DNA of 64,000 nucleotides from Dyadobacter sp. CY326 (GCF_021390515.1 NZ_JAJUXI010000001.1:1-64000), one strand, 5' to 3'. Counted from the stretch's first letter, positions 1 through 9,409 are shown. Numbers and translations are program-made. The notes: a model not told the origin generated them from the letters alone.

Positions 1-56
1 TGAATTTAAACGGAATGAGCCCGGTACAATACCGAGCTCATCACACTAATCGTTAA
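1..56 (+). CDS. IS3-family transposase, C-terminal end only
   Basis: Reading from base 3 the frame gives NLNGMSPVQYRAHHTNR and a TAA stop at 54-56. The LNG-(M/L)-SP-(V)-QYR ending is the usual C-terminus of the integrase-core OrfB of IS150-group IS3 transposases. Only the last 17 residues fall in the window; the rest lies to the left. A typical IS150-like terminal inverted repeat follows 11 bases downstream, which supports the call. Too short to tell whether the element is intact. Confidence 0.72.
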   Translation, partial: NLNGMSPVQYRAHHTNR

Positions 57-67
57 TTCTTAAACTC

Positions 68-91
68 GTCCAACTTTTGGGGTTCAGTCCA
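68..91 (+). mobile_element. right terminal inverted repeat of an IS150-like IS3 element
   Basis: Read on the minus strand the sequence is TGGACTGAACCCCAAAAGTT followed by GGAC. It begins with TG and carries the CTGA-CCCCAAAAGTT core typical of IS150-group ends. It sits just after the transposase stop. The IS should end at about base 91, so chromosomal DNA begins at about 92 with a short target duplication that cannot be checked without the other end. Confidence 0.7.
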
Positions 92-125
92 AAACCAATC
101 GCTTTTTTCATTCGCGTTCAAAAAC

Positions 126-602
126 TTACTTCTTCTTGAATTCGAGATATCCTTCGTAAGAGGCTTTTCCGTTTGATGGATCGGCTATTTTCAAATTAAT
201 ATTCAGCTGAGCAACGCCACTGGCACCTGCAACCCTTGTCGCAACACCTTCCACTTTGTGTTTAAGTGGCTCTCCAGTGCTCTGTTTAACATTGACCGTT
301 TCGTTGATCGTAAAACCGTCTTTGTCAGAATGCACGTCAGACAATGGATATTCCTGAACAACAGTCACCGATGTTCCGGCGATTGCAATTTTTATGGTTC
401 TGATGTAAGCAATAGCAAGTTTGTTTTTGCCAAGAACCGTAATCGTCCAATCTTCATTAACAGTTGTTGGTCCGTTGATTGTCGTCGTGGCATAAGCTCC
501 GACATATTCCGGTGCATAGTCAACTTCTGGTGCTACATCATCGTCTTTATCCTTGCAGGCTCCCATAAAAATAACAAGGGCGCAAAAAATCAGCTTTTTC
601 AT
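126..602 (-). CDS. small exported lipoprotein of unknown function
   Basis: A 158-residue protein with a short signal peptide and lipobox ending FMGAC (Cys16), followed by a charged KDKDDD spacer, so it should be a lipid-anchored envelope protein. The remainder is rich in beta-prone, Thr/Val-rich stretches and ends SYEGYLEFKKK, which looks like a complete beta-sandwich rather than a truncation. No family recognised. It is the first chromosomal gene beside the IS end (stop codon about 35 bases from the IS terminus), so its downstream region has been displaced by the insertion, but the reading frame itself looks intact. Confidence 0.75.
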   Translation of the reverse strand: MKKLIFCALVIFMGACKDKDDDVAPEVDYAPEYVGAYATTTINGPTTVNEDWTITVLGKNKLAIAYIRTIKIAIAGTSVTVVQEYPLSDVHSDKDGFTINETVNVKQSTGEPLKHKVEGVATRVAGASGVAQLNINLKIADPSNGKASYEGYLEFKKK

Positions 603-741
603 ACTTTAACTTTAAGAGTAAATAACATTCAACATTAATTCACCGGCGTGCGGCATTTCTACTAATAACGGCAATGCAATGTTAACCGCATATTTGGCAA
701 CAATTAAATTCTTGTTTTCCTGAAAAACCACTGAAATATAC

Positions 742-1695
742 TCAAAACGGCAATTTCCCAAGATCTACATTTCCTCCGGTCAGAATCACACCGACTTTTT
801 TGCCGCTAAACTGGTCCTTATTTTTGATAAAAGCCGCTAACGAAACAGCACCCGAAGGCTCCACAACAAGCTTCATGCGTTCCCACAAAAAGCGCATTGC
901 CTGGACAATTTCCTCATCGGAAACTGTCAGAATATCCGTCACATGCTGCTTAATAATTGGAAAGGTTTTGTCGCCTAAATAAGTCAGCAAGCCGTCGGCA
1001 ATGGTTTTGACATAAGGCGCTTTTTCAATTTTATCACTTCTGAAAGAGAGCACTGCATCTGCTGCGCCTTCCGGTTCGCCCGCATACACCTTTGTGGCTG
1101 GCGAAAAATAATGGGCTGTTAATGCCGTCCCGCTCAGCAGCCCGCCTCCTCCCACTGGAGCAAAAATCATATCGAGCTCATGGTCCACATCTTCAATCAA
1201 TTCTTTTGCAGCAGTCGCTTGTCCGGCGATCACTTCGTAGTTGTTGAAAGGATGGATAAAGGTTGCACCGGTTTTCCCGATTATCTCCTGAACCGTGCTT
1301 TCACGTTCTTCGGGCGTGTTTTTACAAAAAGTGATTTGCCCGCCGTAACCTTCCACAGCGCGTATTTTGACCAATGGCGAATTATCGGGCATTACAATAT
1401 AAGCCTTTGCTCCCACTTTCGCGGCAGCAAAGGCAATGGCCTGCGCATGGTTTCCGCTTGAATGTGTCGTTACGCCGTTTTCAAACTGATCTTCTGACAA
1501 AGACAGGATTGCATTCAATCCGCCCCGCGCTTTAAATGCGCCTATCTTTTGCAGGTTTTCGCATTTGAAAAATATCTGCGCGTCGCACAAGTCATTCAAG
1601 AAGCTGGAAGTTAAAACGGGCGTGTGATGAATGTAAGGAGCCACAAGCTGATGCGCTTTCTCGATAGTTTCCTTATTTGGAACTTGCTCAGACAT
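742..1695 (-). CDS. PLP-dependent threonine/serine ammonia-lyase or serine racemase
   Basis: 317 residues, a single fold-type II PLP domain with no C-terminal ACT regulatory domain, so of the catabolic TdcB/serine-racemase size class rather than biosynthetic IlvA. The PLP lysine is K55 in GAFKARGG; the substrate loop is SSGNHA (79-84); the phosphate-binding glycine loop is VGGGGLLSG (181-189). It would deaminate threonine/serine to 2-oxo acids, or racemise serine, in the cytoplasm. Transcribed alone, downstream of the ompA-like gene but separated from it by a terminator. The exact substrate cannot be settled from sequence. Confidence 0.9.
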   Translation of the reverse strand: MSEQVPNKETIEKAHQLVAPYIHHTPVLTSSFLNDLCDAQIFFKCENLQKIGAFKARGGLNAILSLSEDQFENGVTTHSSGNHAQAIAFAAAKVGAKAYIVMPDNSPLVKIRAVEGYGGQITFCKNTPEERESTVQEIIGKTGATFIHPFNNYEVIAGQATAAKELIEDVDHELDMIFAPVGGGGLLSGTALTAHYFSPATKVYAGEPEGAADAVLSFRSDKIEKAPYVKTIADGLLTYLGDKTFPIIKQHVTDILTVSDEEIVQAMRFLWERMKLVVEPSGAVSLAAFIKNKDQFSGKKVGVILTGGNVDLGKLPF

Positions 1696-1718
1696 GAATG
1701 CGTGTTTTAATGAGTGAA

Positions 1719-1749
1719 CAAAAAGAAGCCCATCGTTTCCGACGGGCTT
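1719..1749 (-). terminator. rho-independent terminator of the OmpA-like gene
   Basis: Stem 726-735 style arms at 1726-1735 and 1740-1749 (AAGCCCATCG / CGACGGGCTT, one G-U pair) with a 4-base loop; on the minus strand it is followed by a T-rich run (TTCTTTTTG). It lies directly after the stop of the gene ending at 1775. Confidence 0.75.
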
Positions 1750-1774
1750 TCCTCAATTTATGCTTACTAAACGA

Positions 1775-2662
1775 TTACTTGCCAGCATTTGGCGTGTAAA
1801 GGTTGAAGAACTGATCCAACTTAGGTGTGATGATAATCTCCGTACGACGGTTCAAGCTACGGTTTGGCGCCGAATCATTTGCCACTTTGGGTAAATATTC
1901 GCCACGGCCACCAGCAATCATTCGAACTGGTTCAACACCATATTTCTTCTGCAATGTTCTCGCAACCGAAGTCGCGCGCAAAACGCTCAAATCCCAGTTA
2001 TCAGAAACTTTGTCCGTTGCGATAGGCACATTATCCGTGTGGCCTTCGATCAGGATTTCAATTTCTTTGTAGTCGTTCAGAATCTTGGCAACTTTGCTCA
2101 ACACCGACTCAGCCTGTGTATTGATAACCGAGCTTCCAGATTTGAAAAGCATTTTGTCAGAAAGTGACACATAAACAACGCCTTTCTTCACTTCAATCTG
2201 AACATCTTCATCGCTAACATCTGCCAACGAACGTTTCAGGTTTAGCACAAGCGCCATGTTCAAAGAATCCTTTTTCTGAATGCTTGAATTCAAATCGCGG
2301 ATCTGCATGCCTTGCGCATCCATCATTGCCAACGATTTTTTAATGCTTTCAGAACCTTCTTTGCTGATAACCGAAAGATCAGACATGCGGTCAAGCAAAT
2401 TATTGTTGTTTTTCTTAAGGAATTCAACTTGTTCTTCCAGCTCTTTCAATTTTGCATTTTTGCTGGTTAGCTCATCGTTTTTAGCCTTCAAATCATTGTT
2501 AAGTCCGGCAGTTCTGCTATCGCAATCGTTCAGGTCGGCTCTCGCTTTGTCCAATTGAATCTGGATTTCGCTGGCTTGTTTTTGCGCAGTAAGCAATTTT
2601 TTCTTGCCCGCACAAGCGCCAAGAATAAAGAGCATAGCAACGGCTAAAAGCGTTTGTTTCAT
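1775..2662 (-). CDS. OmpA-family peptidoglycan-binding lipoprotein with coiled coil
   Basis: 295 residues. Signal peptide with lipobox LGAC (Cys17), then a long heptad-like Lys/Asp/Leu/Asn-rich coiled coil (about 25-115), then an OmpA-like C-terminal domain (about 160-285) with the peptidoglycan-binding signatures GHTDN, LSVLRA and NRRTEI. This layout ties the outer membrane to the cell wall. The coiled-coil spacer makes it resemble Bacteroidota OmpA/MotB-type lipoproteins rather than a beta-barrel OmpA, because no barrel is present. Monocistronic, with its own terminator. Confidence 0.9.
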   Translation of the reverse strand: MKQTLLAVAMLFILGACAGKKKLLTAQKQASEIQIQLDKARADLNDCDSRTAGLNNDLKAKNDELTSKNAKLKELEEQVEFLKKNNNNLLDRMSDLSVISKEGSESIKKSLAMMDAQGMQIRDLNSSIQKKDSLNMALVLNLKRSLADVSDEDVQIEVKKGVVYVSLSDKMLFKSGSSVINTQAESVLSKVAKILNDYKEIEILIEGHTDNVPIATDKVSDNWDLSVLRATSVARTLQKKYGVEPVRMIAGGRGEYLPKVANDSAPNRSLNRRTEIIITPKLDQFFNLYTPNAGK

Positions 2663-2783
2663 AATAAAGGGTGGTTAATTAGATCAACAGTGTTAAGTAT
2701 AAAAATAGGTAAGTGAGTAATAATACATAAATATCGAGCCAACCACTTGCAACTCACAGGCTCAATGAAGTCGCAAATGTACG

Positions 2784-2820
2784 AAAAAAGGAAAGATCGC
2801 CGAGACAATCTTTCCTTTTA
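2784..2820 (-). terminator. terminator downstream of the GLPGLI gene
   Basis: Perfect 11-base inverted repeat AAAGGAAAGAT / ATCTTTCCTTT (2787-2797 and 2808-2818). On the minus strand the stem runs into a T run, so it fits termination of the GLPGLI/receptor operon ending at 2849. Confidence 0.75.
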
Positions 2821-2848
2821 TAATAAATTTGCAGATTTCTAATAAAAA

Positions 2849-3595
2849 TCAATAGGGGATTGCATAATAGGGATTACGATGCGCCTTGATGCTGTCCTTA
2901 ATGTGATTACTTGTTAACTCCACATATTTGGCCGCATTGATCTTCTTCCCTTTGAGCTTTTTGGGCAGTGCCAGCTCTTCACCTGTCACCGGTCTTAATT
3001 TCACCTCTTTGGCTGTGGTTACAATATCGCCGTCATTCACATCCAGCTCGAGGATCATTCCGGGTAGACCACCATACATTTGTGGCCCTCCGGAAACCGG
3101 TATATTGTCTGCAAACCAAGCTGTAATCTTTTGATTTTTGATCGTGTCCTCTGTCACAGCCATCATGCACATATAACCCGCCACTTCTTTAATTTTATTC
3201 ATCACTTTCCAGTTCGGGGCCTGGATTGAGTCTTCAACAATGTAAGTTTTGCCTAGCATTTCAATGATGTCGGTCATTTTGCTATTCTCATAATCACGGT
3301 AAATTTTAAACTCTCCTTTCCGCCAAGAATAACCGCCTTCGGACAATTCATCGACCTTCGGATAACTGTAATAGCTTTGCTTGTCATTGAATATCATTGT
3401 CATTTCCTGCTTGGATTCATCGTCATTGCCCCAAGTAAGTTTTAACCTGTCTTTTTCTTCCTGGCTCATGTAACTCAACCGGGAATAAACTCGGGTCCAG
3501 TGGAAAACGCGATCATATGTGATCTCTCCCTCCATTTTCTGGGCCGCAGCAGCGAGAGAAAACAGCAACAACATAATTAACGAAATCGATTTCAT
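2849..3595 (-). CDS. GLPGLI-family exported protein
   Basis: 248 residues with a Sec signal peptide (about 1-18). The central YGGLPGMILEL segment is the name-giving GLPGLI motif of the Bacteroidota family (TIGR01200 / Porph_ging type), and the upstream W-x-W/'AGY-C' region (EVAGYMCMMA) is also typical. Function is unknown in the family; members are usually encoded beside an outer-membrane barrel/TonB-dependent-like receptor, as here: the receptor gene stops 18 bases upstream on the same strand, so the two are very likely co-transcribed. Confidence 0.88.
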   Translation of the reverse strand: MKSISLIMLLLFSLAAAAQKMEGEITYDRVFHWTRVYSRLSYMSQEEKDRLKLTWGNDDESKQEMTMIFNDKQSYYSYPKVDELSEGGYSWRKGEFKIYRDYENSKMTDIIEMLGKTYIVEDSIQAPNWKVMNKIKEVAGYMCMMAVTEDTIKNQKITAWFADNIPVSGGPQMYGGLPGMILELDVNDGDIVTTAKEVKLRPVTGEELALPKKLKGKKINAAKYVELTSNHIKDSIKAHRNPYYAIPY

Positions 3596-3613
3596 AGGTT
3601 TAAATTTCAGTGT

Positions 3614-6418
3614 TTAAAAGTTGTTGTTCCGTCTGACAGAAGCGGTTACACCACGCATATTATATGTAAAGCTCAGCATAAAATATCTTGACAATGTCCT
3701 CACACGGCGCTCTGTGTAATAGTTTTGGTTGACATTCTGCGTAATGCCCTGATTTCGCTTGAACACGTCGTTGGCCGTAAGTCGTATCTCTCCTTTTTTA
3801 CTTTTCAGCATGATCTTGTAAACCGATAAGTTCAGGATCGGCAATTTTTGATCGAAGCCGAACTGGTCATTTTTATAAATCCTGTAATTGAACCGCGCAT
3901 TGAAATAAATGTCCTTCGGCCCTTTTGCATTCACATCAGCCCCATAAGTCGCGTTGAAGATCTTCTGGTTTTGATTGGTGTTGATCGAATATTTCGACTC
4001 GCTGATACCCCAGTTGGCATTACCGTAAAATGTAAAAGCATCGCTAGGCGTCAGATCGAGGCGTGTGCCGAAATTGTAGCTGTCTGTATTCGTCTCATTT
4101 TTAACACCATTGATGTAAGTCAGGTTGTTGTCAAAATTGACATTTGTGTTAAGATTCAGCGTCGCTTTTGTCTTCTTCAAAGGAAATCCAAATCCTGCGT
4201 AAGTCCCGTAACTGTTTCCTCCTGTAATGTTGATCGGCTTGGTGGTCGTGATCAGGTTTTCTACATTCACTGTTCTGTTGTAAACGATCTGGTTTACATT
4301 GTAATTGTAGGAAAGGCCAATGTAAAGATTGGTAAAGCTGGCTGGATTGAACATGTTATAACCGGCATAAACGCTGTGCGATGAGGACGGGATCAGGTCC
4401 GGATTTCCTTCGGTGATATAGAGCGGATTGCTGTTGTCTACAATCGGTTGCAGATCTGTAACCGACGGCTCACGAACATTCAGGCCATATTCTGCGTAAA
4501 GATAGCGGTTGTTTTTGAGGTCATAATTTAAAGAAACGTTGGGCACGAGTGTGAAATAGCTCTTGTCAACACGCGTAAAATTCGTTGCATTTTTATCGGA
4601 AGCAAATTTCCCTCGCAATTCAAACTGGACACCGGCAAGTCCCGCAGCGAAATTGAAACCTTTGTTAGAATAACGAAGACTTGTGCCCACACGGTTGTAG
4701 GTGAAATCGTTGGAATAATAGCGTGTCAGAAATTGATTGACTTCGCGCTCCGTTCCGCTGACATCGAACACGTCGCGGTCAACTTTGTCCTTCCGCATGC
4801 TGTAATTGAAGAATGTCTCCCAGGTGAATTTCTTGGCAAAAGGCTCAATGTAAGACAAACTGCCTTTGAAATTGCCGCGGGTGCTTTCTGTTTGATTCAG
4901 CTGGTTAATGGAGCTGTTTCTTGTCGAATCCTGAAAGAATATATTCATCGAATTCAGGCGTTTGTCTTCGTCAGCATTGTTAATGTTGTAAGCGACGCTC
5001 GCTGCAAAGTTCCTTCCCTTTTTCTTGAACTTGTGTCTGTACAAAAGCAGGTTAGCCATTGCGAAGGAATTGTATTCGCTCTTATTATCAACCGTCGATT
5101 GGTTGGTCACAACTCCCTCATTCAGGAACGATCGCTGAAAGCTGTCATAATCCTCATCTCCCGAATTGATCCGCGAATTGCTAATCAGAACAAGTGTATT
5201 GAGCGAATCAAGGTTCTTTTCAAACCGAAGGCTTGGTCGGTGATTGCCCGTGAAGCCGATTGACTTCGAGTTATCCAGCGAACTGTAAGAATCATTCGTC
5301 AGGAAGTTCTCCGTCCGTGCCTGCACATCATTGATGGCCTTTGTCTGATTGTAAAAATAGCTCGTGCTCAGTTTCGTTTTCTTGTTGTCATAGTTATAGT
5401 TTGCGCCGCCTGCGAAGTTTTTGGTAAAGCCTTCGGAGCCGCCGCCGTTCCAGGAAGGCTGGATCGTGATATCATCCCCACCATAATAACGGCCGCTATT
5501 GAATCCAAAATCCCCATCGTCGCCCCAGTTAAAAGATTGGCTCCCTTTGAAATCCTGATAATCGTTCCGCGCGATGCCCGACTGGTTTGTGTTGTTTCCA
5601 AAGCCCAGAATGGCAAATTGCTGCTTGTCGTCGAACCGATTGTAATTTACTTTTCCTTCCAATCGCTTGTCCGTTCCTACGCCCGCGGTCGCTTTCCCAA
5701 AACCACCTTTTTTATGGCTGTCTTTCAGTTCCAGGTTGACCGTTTTCTCCCGCTTGCCATCGTCAACACCCGTAACTTTCGACTGTTCCGTTTTACCATT
5801 GAAAACCTGCACTTTGTTGATTGCCTCGGCAGGAAGGTTTTTGGTTGCCATTTTGGGGTCGTCGCCAAAAAACCGCTTACCGTCGACCGTTACACGTTTG
5901 ACTTCTTCGCCTTGTGCCTTGATGTTTCCATCCGCATCCACTTGCATTCCCGGGAGTTTGCGGAGCAGATCTTCGACTGTTGATCCTGGCGGCACTTTAA
6001 ATGCACGCGCATCAAACTCCACCGTATCGCCCCTAATGCTCAACGGCGCCCTCGCGGTTTTGATTACGACTTCGTACAACTCCTTTTGTAACACCTTCAT
6101 TTTCATTCTGCCCAGGTCCGTCACATCGCCGTCTTTTGGGTTAACATTCTCCTGATAAGGCACAAAGCCGACATAAGACACCTTGAAAATATACTGCGTC
6201 CGTTTCAGGTTTTTCAACTCAAATGCGCCTTCTTTGTTGGTTCTGCCAAAGTTCACCAGCGAAGAGTCCTTGGGCAGCAGCAACATGACCGTGGCTTCGG
6301 GCAAGGCCGCCCCGGAAGTGTCTGTAACTACTCCTTTAAGCGTAAATCGCCCGCCGGTCTGCGCCTGGGCGACCGTTACAAAGGGGCATAAAAAGAACAG
6401 AAGTAGGATTTTTTTCAA
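3614..6418 (-). CDS. TonB-dependent-receptor-like outer-membrane barrel protein
   Basis: 934 residues. Signal peptide (1-19), carboxypeptidase-regulatory-like beta domain (about 24-110), plug-like segment (about 120-215, RKLPGMQVDADG...), then a large aromatic-rich beta-barrel ending in the aromatic-poor but typical RGVTASVRRNNNF. This matches the 'outer membrane beta-barrel (OMP_b-brl_3)' receptors of Bacteroidota rather than SusC (no SusC signature or STN domain). It lies first in a two-gene operon with the GLPGLI protein. Cargo unknown; possibly peptide or metal related, which cannot be judged from sequence. Confidence 0.88.
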   Translation of the reverse strand: MKKILLLFFLCPFVTVAQAQTGGRFTLKGVVTDTSGAALPEATVMLLLPKDSSLVNFGRTNKEGAFELKNLKRTQYIFKVSYVGFVPYQENVNPKDGDVTDLGRMKMKVLQKELYEVVIKTARAPLSIRGDTVEFDARAFKVPPGSTVEDLLRKLPGMQVDADGNIKAQGEEVKRVTVDGKRFFGDDPKMATKNLPAEAINKVQVFNGKTEQSKVTGVDDGKREKTVNLELKDSHKKGGFGKATAGVGTDKRLEGKVNYNRFDDKQQFAILGFGNNTNQSGIARNDYQDFKGSQSFNWGDDGDFGFNSGRYYGGDDITIQPSWNGGGSEGFTKNFAGGANYNYDNKKTKLSTSYFYNQTKAINDVQARTENFLTNDSYSSLDNSKSIGFTGNHRPSLRFEKNLDSLNTLVLISNSRINSGDEDYDSFQRSFLNEGVVTNQSTVDNKSEYNSFAMANLLLYRHKFKKKGRNFAASVAYNINNADEDKRLNSMNIFFQDSTRNSSINQLNQTESTRGNFKGSLSYIEPFAKKFTWETFFNYSMRKDKVDRDVFDVSGTEREVNQFLTRYYSNDFTYNRVGTSLRYSNKGFNFAAGLAGVQFELRGKFASDKNATNFTRVDKSYFTLVPNVSLNYDLKNNRYLYAEYGLNVREPSVTDLQPIVDNSNPLYITEGNPDLIPSSSHSVYAGYNMFNPASFTNLYIGLSYNYNVNQIVYNRTVNVENLITTTKPINITGGNSYGTYAGFGFPLKKTKATLNLNTNVNFDNNLTYINGVKNETNTDSYNFGTRLDLTPSDAFTFYGNANWGISESKYSINTNQNQKIFNATYGADVNAKGPKDIYFNARFNYRIYKNDQFGFDQKLPILNLSVYKIMLKSKKGEIRLTANDVFKRNQGITQNVNQNYYTERRVRTLSRYFMLSFTYNMRGVTASVRRNNNF

Positions 6419-6676
6419 GGCTGATGGTGGTTAGATTACTCGAAGGATGTAACTGATATACTACTTTACGCAATTATAGACAAACTGATGCAACTTTACA
6501 ACTACAAAATTAGTTTACAGCCCGATTTTGACGATAGTAACAAAAAATTAACTTAAATTAAGAAACCCATCCCTAATATATAAAAACGTTATATATAAGT
6601 TACTTTAATTAACAAGAAAAATAAAATTAATTTATTTTGCGGTTACAAAACAGATCAGACACGACCTCGATAGCGG

Positions 6677-7186
6677 ATGAAAACAATTGGATTGATATCA
6701 GACACACACGGTTACCTGGATGAACGCGTGTTCGAACACTTCGCAAATTGCGATGAAATCTGGCACGCCGGTGATATCGGTTCTACAAAGATTATAGACC
6801 AATTAGAGGCTTTCAAGCCATGCCGAATCGTTTTTGGGAACATTGATAACAATGAGATCCGTGCCCGAACGGTTGAAAACCTGCATTTTGACCTGGAAGG
6901 ATTTCGTGTATGGATCACGCACATTGGGGGAGCGCCCCCGCGTTACAATCCGCAGGTGATGCCGCAACTAAAATCCGCAACGCCTGATATTTTCGTGTGC
7001 GGACATTCACACATTCTTCGGGTGATCCGGGATAAGGAGCTTAATAATATGCTTTACATTAATCCGGGCGCCGCCGGGCGGGAAGGTTTTCACAAATTCC
7101 GGACATTGCTGCGGTTTAATCTGCACGAAGGACTGATCAGTCAGATGGAAGCCATTGAACTTGGCAAACGCGGCGCGATTCAATAA
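6677..7186 (+). CDS. YfcE/MJ0936-type metallophosphoesterase
   Basis: 169 residues, whole protein is one calcineurin-like phosphoesterase fold. Metal-binding motifs in order: SDTHG (8-12), HAGDIGS, FGNIDNNE and CGHSHILR, with a final NPGA. Size and motif set match the small MJ0936/YfcE family of cytoplasmic phosphodiesterases. Starts on the plus strand, divergent from the receptor operon, across a 258-base AT-rich gap. Ends one base before the convergent peptidase gene. Confidence 0.9.
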   Translation: MKTIGLISDTHGYLDERVFEHFANCDEIWHAGDIGSTKIIDQLEAFKPCRIVFGNIDNNEIRARTVENLHFDLEGFRVWITHIGGAPPRYNPQVMPQLKSATPDIFVCGHSHILRVIRDKELNNMLYINPGAAGREGFHKFRTLLRFNLHEGLISQMEAIELGKRGAIQ

Positions 7187-7187
7187 G

Positions 7188-8420
7188 TCAGAATGTTACT
7201 GTTACCTTTTTGGTTTCAGCGCCACGTAAGAATTCAGCTTCTACTTTTTCGCCTTTTTCATGCTCGCCGAGCACTTCCATGTAATCATATATGGAAGTAA
7301 TTTCTTTTCCAGCCAGTTTTTTAATGATGTCTCCCGCCTGAATGCCCGCTTTTTCGGCTGGGCGAGCTTTGGAAACGCCATCGATTTTGAGGCCTTTTCC
7401 CGAATAACTGTAATCAGGCATGACTCCCAATGTGACTTTAAAATCAGCTGTGCTGTTGCCCGAATGCGGATTGTCAGCGGTTACAAATTGCGGGTCGACC
7501 GTTTCTCTGTCCAGATTTTCGAGCAACCCGGAGACGACTGTGAGAATTTTTGCTTCGCCCGCAGAGTTAATGTTCTCCACGTCATCGCTGATCTTGTGAT
7601 AATCGCCGTGCACACCCGTAAAAAACTGCACAACAGGAATGTTTTTGAGATAAAAAGATGTGTGGTCCGACGCACCGACGCCCGATGAATCAACCGTAAC
7701 TTTCAGTCCCTGGCTTTTAGCAAGTTCCGGAATGAGCTTTCCCCAAACAGCGCTTGTCCCCCACCCCGAAACGATCACGCCCTTTTCATCGCTTAACCTG
7801 CCGATCATATCCATATTTACCATGCAGCTGATGGACGCAAGCGGAATGGTCGGATTTTCTGTAAAATATTTCGAACCCAGCAGTCCGAGCTCTTCGCCTG
7901 AGAACGCAATGAAGAGATAATTGTGCTTTTCTTTAATGTTATTGCTGCTGAAATATTTGGCCAATTCCATCACACCAGACGTTCCGGAAGCATTGTCGTC
8001 CGCGCCATTATGGAGCTTATTCTTACTGTCCGGCGAAAGCGAACTCCCCTGAAAACCTTTTCCAAGATGGTCATAATGCGCGCCGACGACAATCGTCTTC
8101 TTTGCATTATTGTTTAAAAATCCAACAACATTCCTGCCTGTCAGCTCGTGCAAGTTTCCTTCTATCGAATATTTGACCTGGAATGGCTGGAAAAAACTGC
8201 CGTCAGTTCCCGCAGGCTTCAAACCCAGTGTTCCAAAAATATCAGCAATGTAATTTGCCGATCGGATCTCACCCAGACTTCCTGTGCCGCGCCCTTCCAT
8301 CTCATCAGAAGCCAAAAATGCAATGTGCTTGCGGATTTCAGCCGATTGAAACTTTTGCTCAAAACTTGGAAGCGAAGCTATTAAGAATAACAAAAAGATG
8401 GACCGCATTGGAAAGGACAT
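7188..8420 (-). CDS. exported M28-family metallopeptidase with C-terminal PDZ domain
   Basis: 410 residues. Sec signal peptide at the N-terminus (start could equally be the internal Met5). Zinc aminopeptidase domain with the M28 ligands in GAHYDHLG, NGADDNASG, SGEELGLLGS and ASDHTSFYL. C-terminal PDZ domain (about 335-410, KGLKIDGVS...AGIQAGDIIKKLAGKE). Predicted periplasmic or surface aminopeptidase that trims peptides; PDZ may bind C-termini. The gene is followed upstream by merR and an SRPBCC gene on the same strand, with short gaps (21 and 42 bases), so the three may form one operon. Confidence 0.9.
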   Translation of the reverse strand: MSFPMRSIFLLFLIASLPSFEQKFQSAEIRKHIAFLASDEMEGRGTGSLGEIRSANYIADIFGTLGLKPAGTDGSFFQPFQVKYSIEGNLHELTGRNVVGFLNNNAKKTIVVGAHYDHLGKGFQGSSLSPDSKNKLHNGADDNASGTSGVMELAKYFSSNNIKEKHNYLFIAFSGEELGLLGSKYFTENPTIPLASISCMVNMDMIGRLSDEKGVIVSGWGTSAVWGKLIPELAKSQGLKVTVDSSGVGASDHTSFYLKNIPVVQFFTGVHGDYHKISDDVENINSAGEAKILTVVSGLLENLDRETVDPQFVTADNPHSGNSTADFKVTLGVMPDYSYSGKGLKIDGVSKARPAEKAGIQAGDIIKKLAGKEITSIYDYMEVLGEHEKGEKVEAEFLRGAETKKVTVTF

Positions 8421-8441
8421 TTAAATAATGATGAGCACCGA

Positions 8442-8753
8442 TCAGAGCTTTTCCTGCAATTCTTCGAGGAATTTGCGAACGCGCATAAGCCTTTGGATCA
8501 ACAGTTGCGCCTCTTCTTTTCTTCGCATTTGCTCGCGCGCGCCTTTGATCGTGCGCCCCTGCTTGTCGCGCTGATGCATGATCTTGCGAATGATTTCAAT
8601 GTCCCTTTCTGTATAACGCCTTCGGTTCCGCGCGTCGCGCTTCGGGTTAAGCTGAGGAAACTTCTTCTCCCAAAAGCGTAGAGCAGACGGCTCGCAGCCA
8701 ACCAGTTCGGCTACTTCGTTGGTGTCATAATATAGTTTTGTGGTCGGTTGCAT
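8442..8753 (-). CDS. MerR-family transcriptional regulator (short)
   Basis: 103 residues. N-terminal winged helix of the MerR type: LYYDTNEVAELVG, the recognition region ALRFWEKKF and RRYTERDIEIIRKI, followed by a coiled-coil C-terminus rich in Arg/Glu. No effector-binding domain, as in the short MerR proteins of Bacteroidota that probably act as constitutive or protein-partnered DNA binders. Lies 21 bases upstream of the M28 peptidase gene. Confidence 0.88.
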   Translation of the reverse strand: MQPTTKLYYDTNEVAELVGCEPSALRFWEKKFPQLNPKRDARNRRRYTERDIEIIRKIMHQRDKQGRTIKGAREQMRRKEEAQLLIQRLMRVRKFLEELQEKL

Positions 8754-8795
8754 AGGATTCGGCGGTGATCATTACAAATATACTCACAGCCCCAA

Positions 8796-9224
8796 TCAAA
8801 GTCTGTTTTCGGACAGATTTTTGATTTTTTCCAATGCAGTTGCTGCAAATTCCAGTGACGCGTTATAATAATCCTCGCCATCGGGCAGCGATGCAAAATC
8901 CCCGATTTCCAGTTCAAGAACGACGCCTGCGCCGGATTCCGAAAGTTTATATGTGTAGGCAATGTCATAGGATGCAGGCGGCAATTCCCACTTTTCGGCA
9001 TATAGCGACAGCTTCAAGGTTTCATTTGGCTCGCATTCCACCACAGTAATGCGCGACCGCCCCGACCATTCGATCACTCTCCCTAGTTCCAGATAATAAT
9101 CGCCAAAGCCTTCGGGAAGATCGTCCCATTGCCGCACGTATTTTGGTGCAATCAAAACTTCCCAAACTTTGCTCATTGGAGCTTCAATTTCTATCTGTTC
9201 TTTTACGGTTAGCACGCGATCCAT
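8796..9224 (-). CDS. SRPBCC (START/Bet v1-like) domain protein
   Basis: 142 residues. Opens with the family pattern EQIEIEAPMSKVWEVLIAPKYV and continues with WDDLPEGFGDYYLELG and a terminal helix, giving the helix-grip fold of polyketide cyclase/AHSA1-like proteins. Binds a hydrophobic ligand or acts as a chaperone; substrate unknown. Cytoplasmic, no signal. First gene of the probable SRPBCC-merR-M28 unit. Confidence 0.85.
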   Translation of the reverse strand: MDRVLTVKEQIEIEAPMSKVWEVLIAPKYVRQWDDLPEGFGDYYLELGRVIEWSGRSRITVVECEPNETLKLSLYAEKWELPPASYDIAYTYKLSESGAGVVLELEIGDFASLPDGEDYYNASLEFAATALEKIKNLSENRL

Positions 9225-9409
9225 ATGTGACTGATTTACTTGTTACGATATACGTTTAGTCAAAGCCTTAAAAATTGTGCCGTTTGACAGGGCGCAGTCC
9301 TTTGATTCGAAAATAACATGTGGCTGATGGTAAATTGCTACATAAGCCAAACTTTGATTTACTTTACAGCCCCGGTTTCGGCCGGTCACGTAAAATATTG
9401 TTAAAAAGA

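Noticed and set aside
4733..5263. 176-residue plus-strand frame
   Set aside because: Antisense to the outer-membrane receptor, no start context or homology pattern.
6419..6676. AT-rich partial dyad (TATATA...TATATA) near 6580-6600
   Set aside because: Composition is very AT-rich and a promoter match was not good enough to report.
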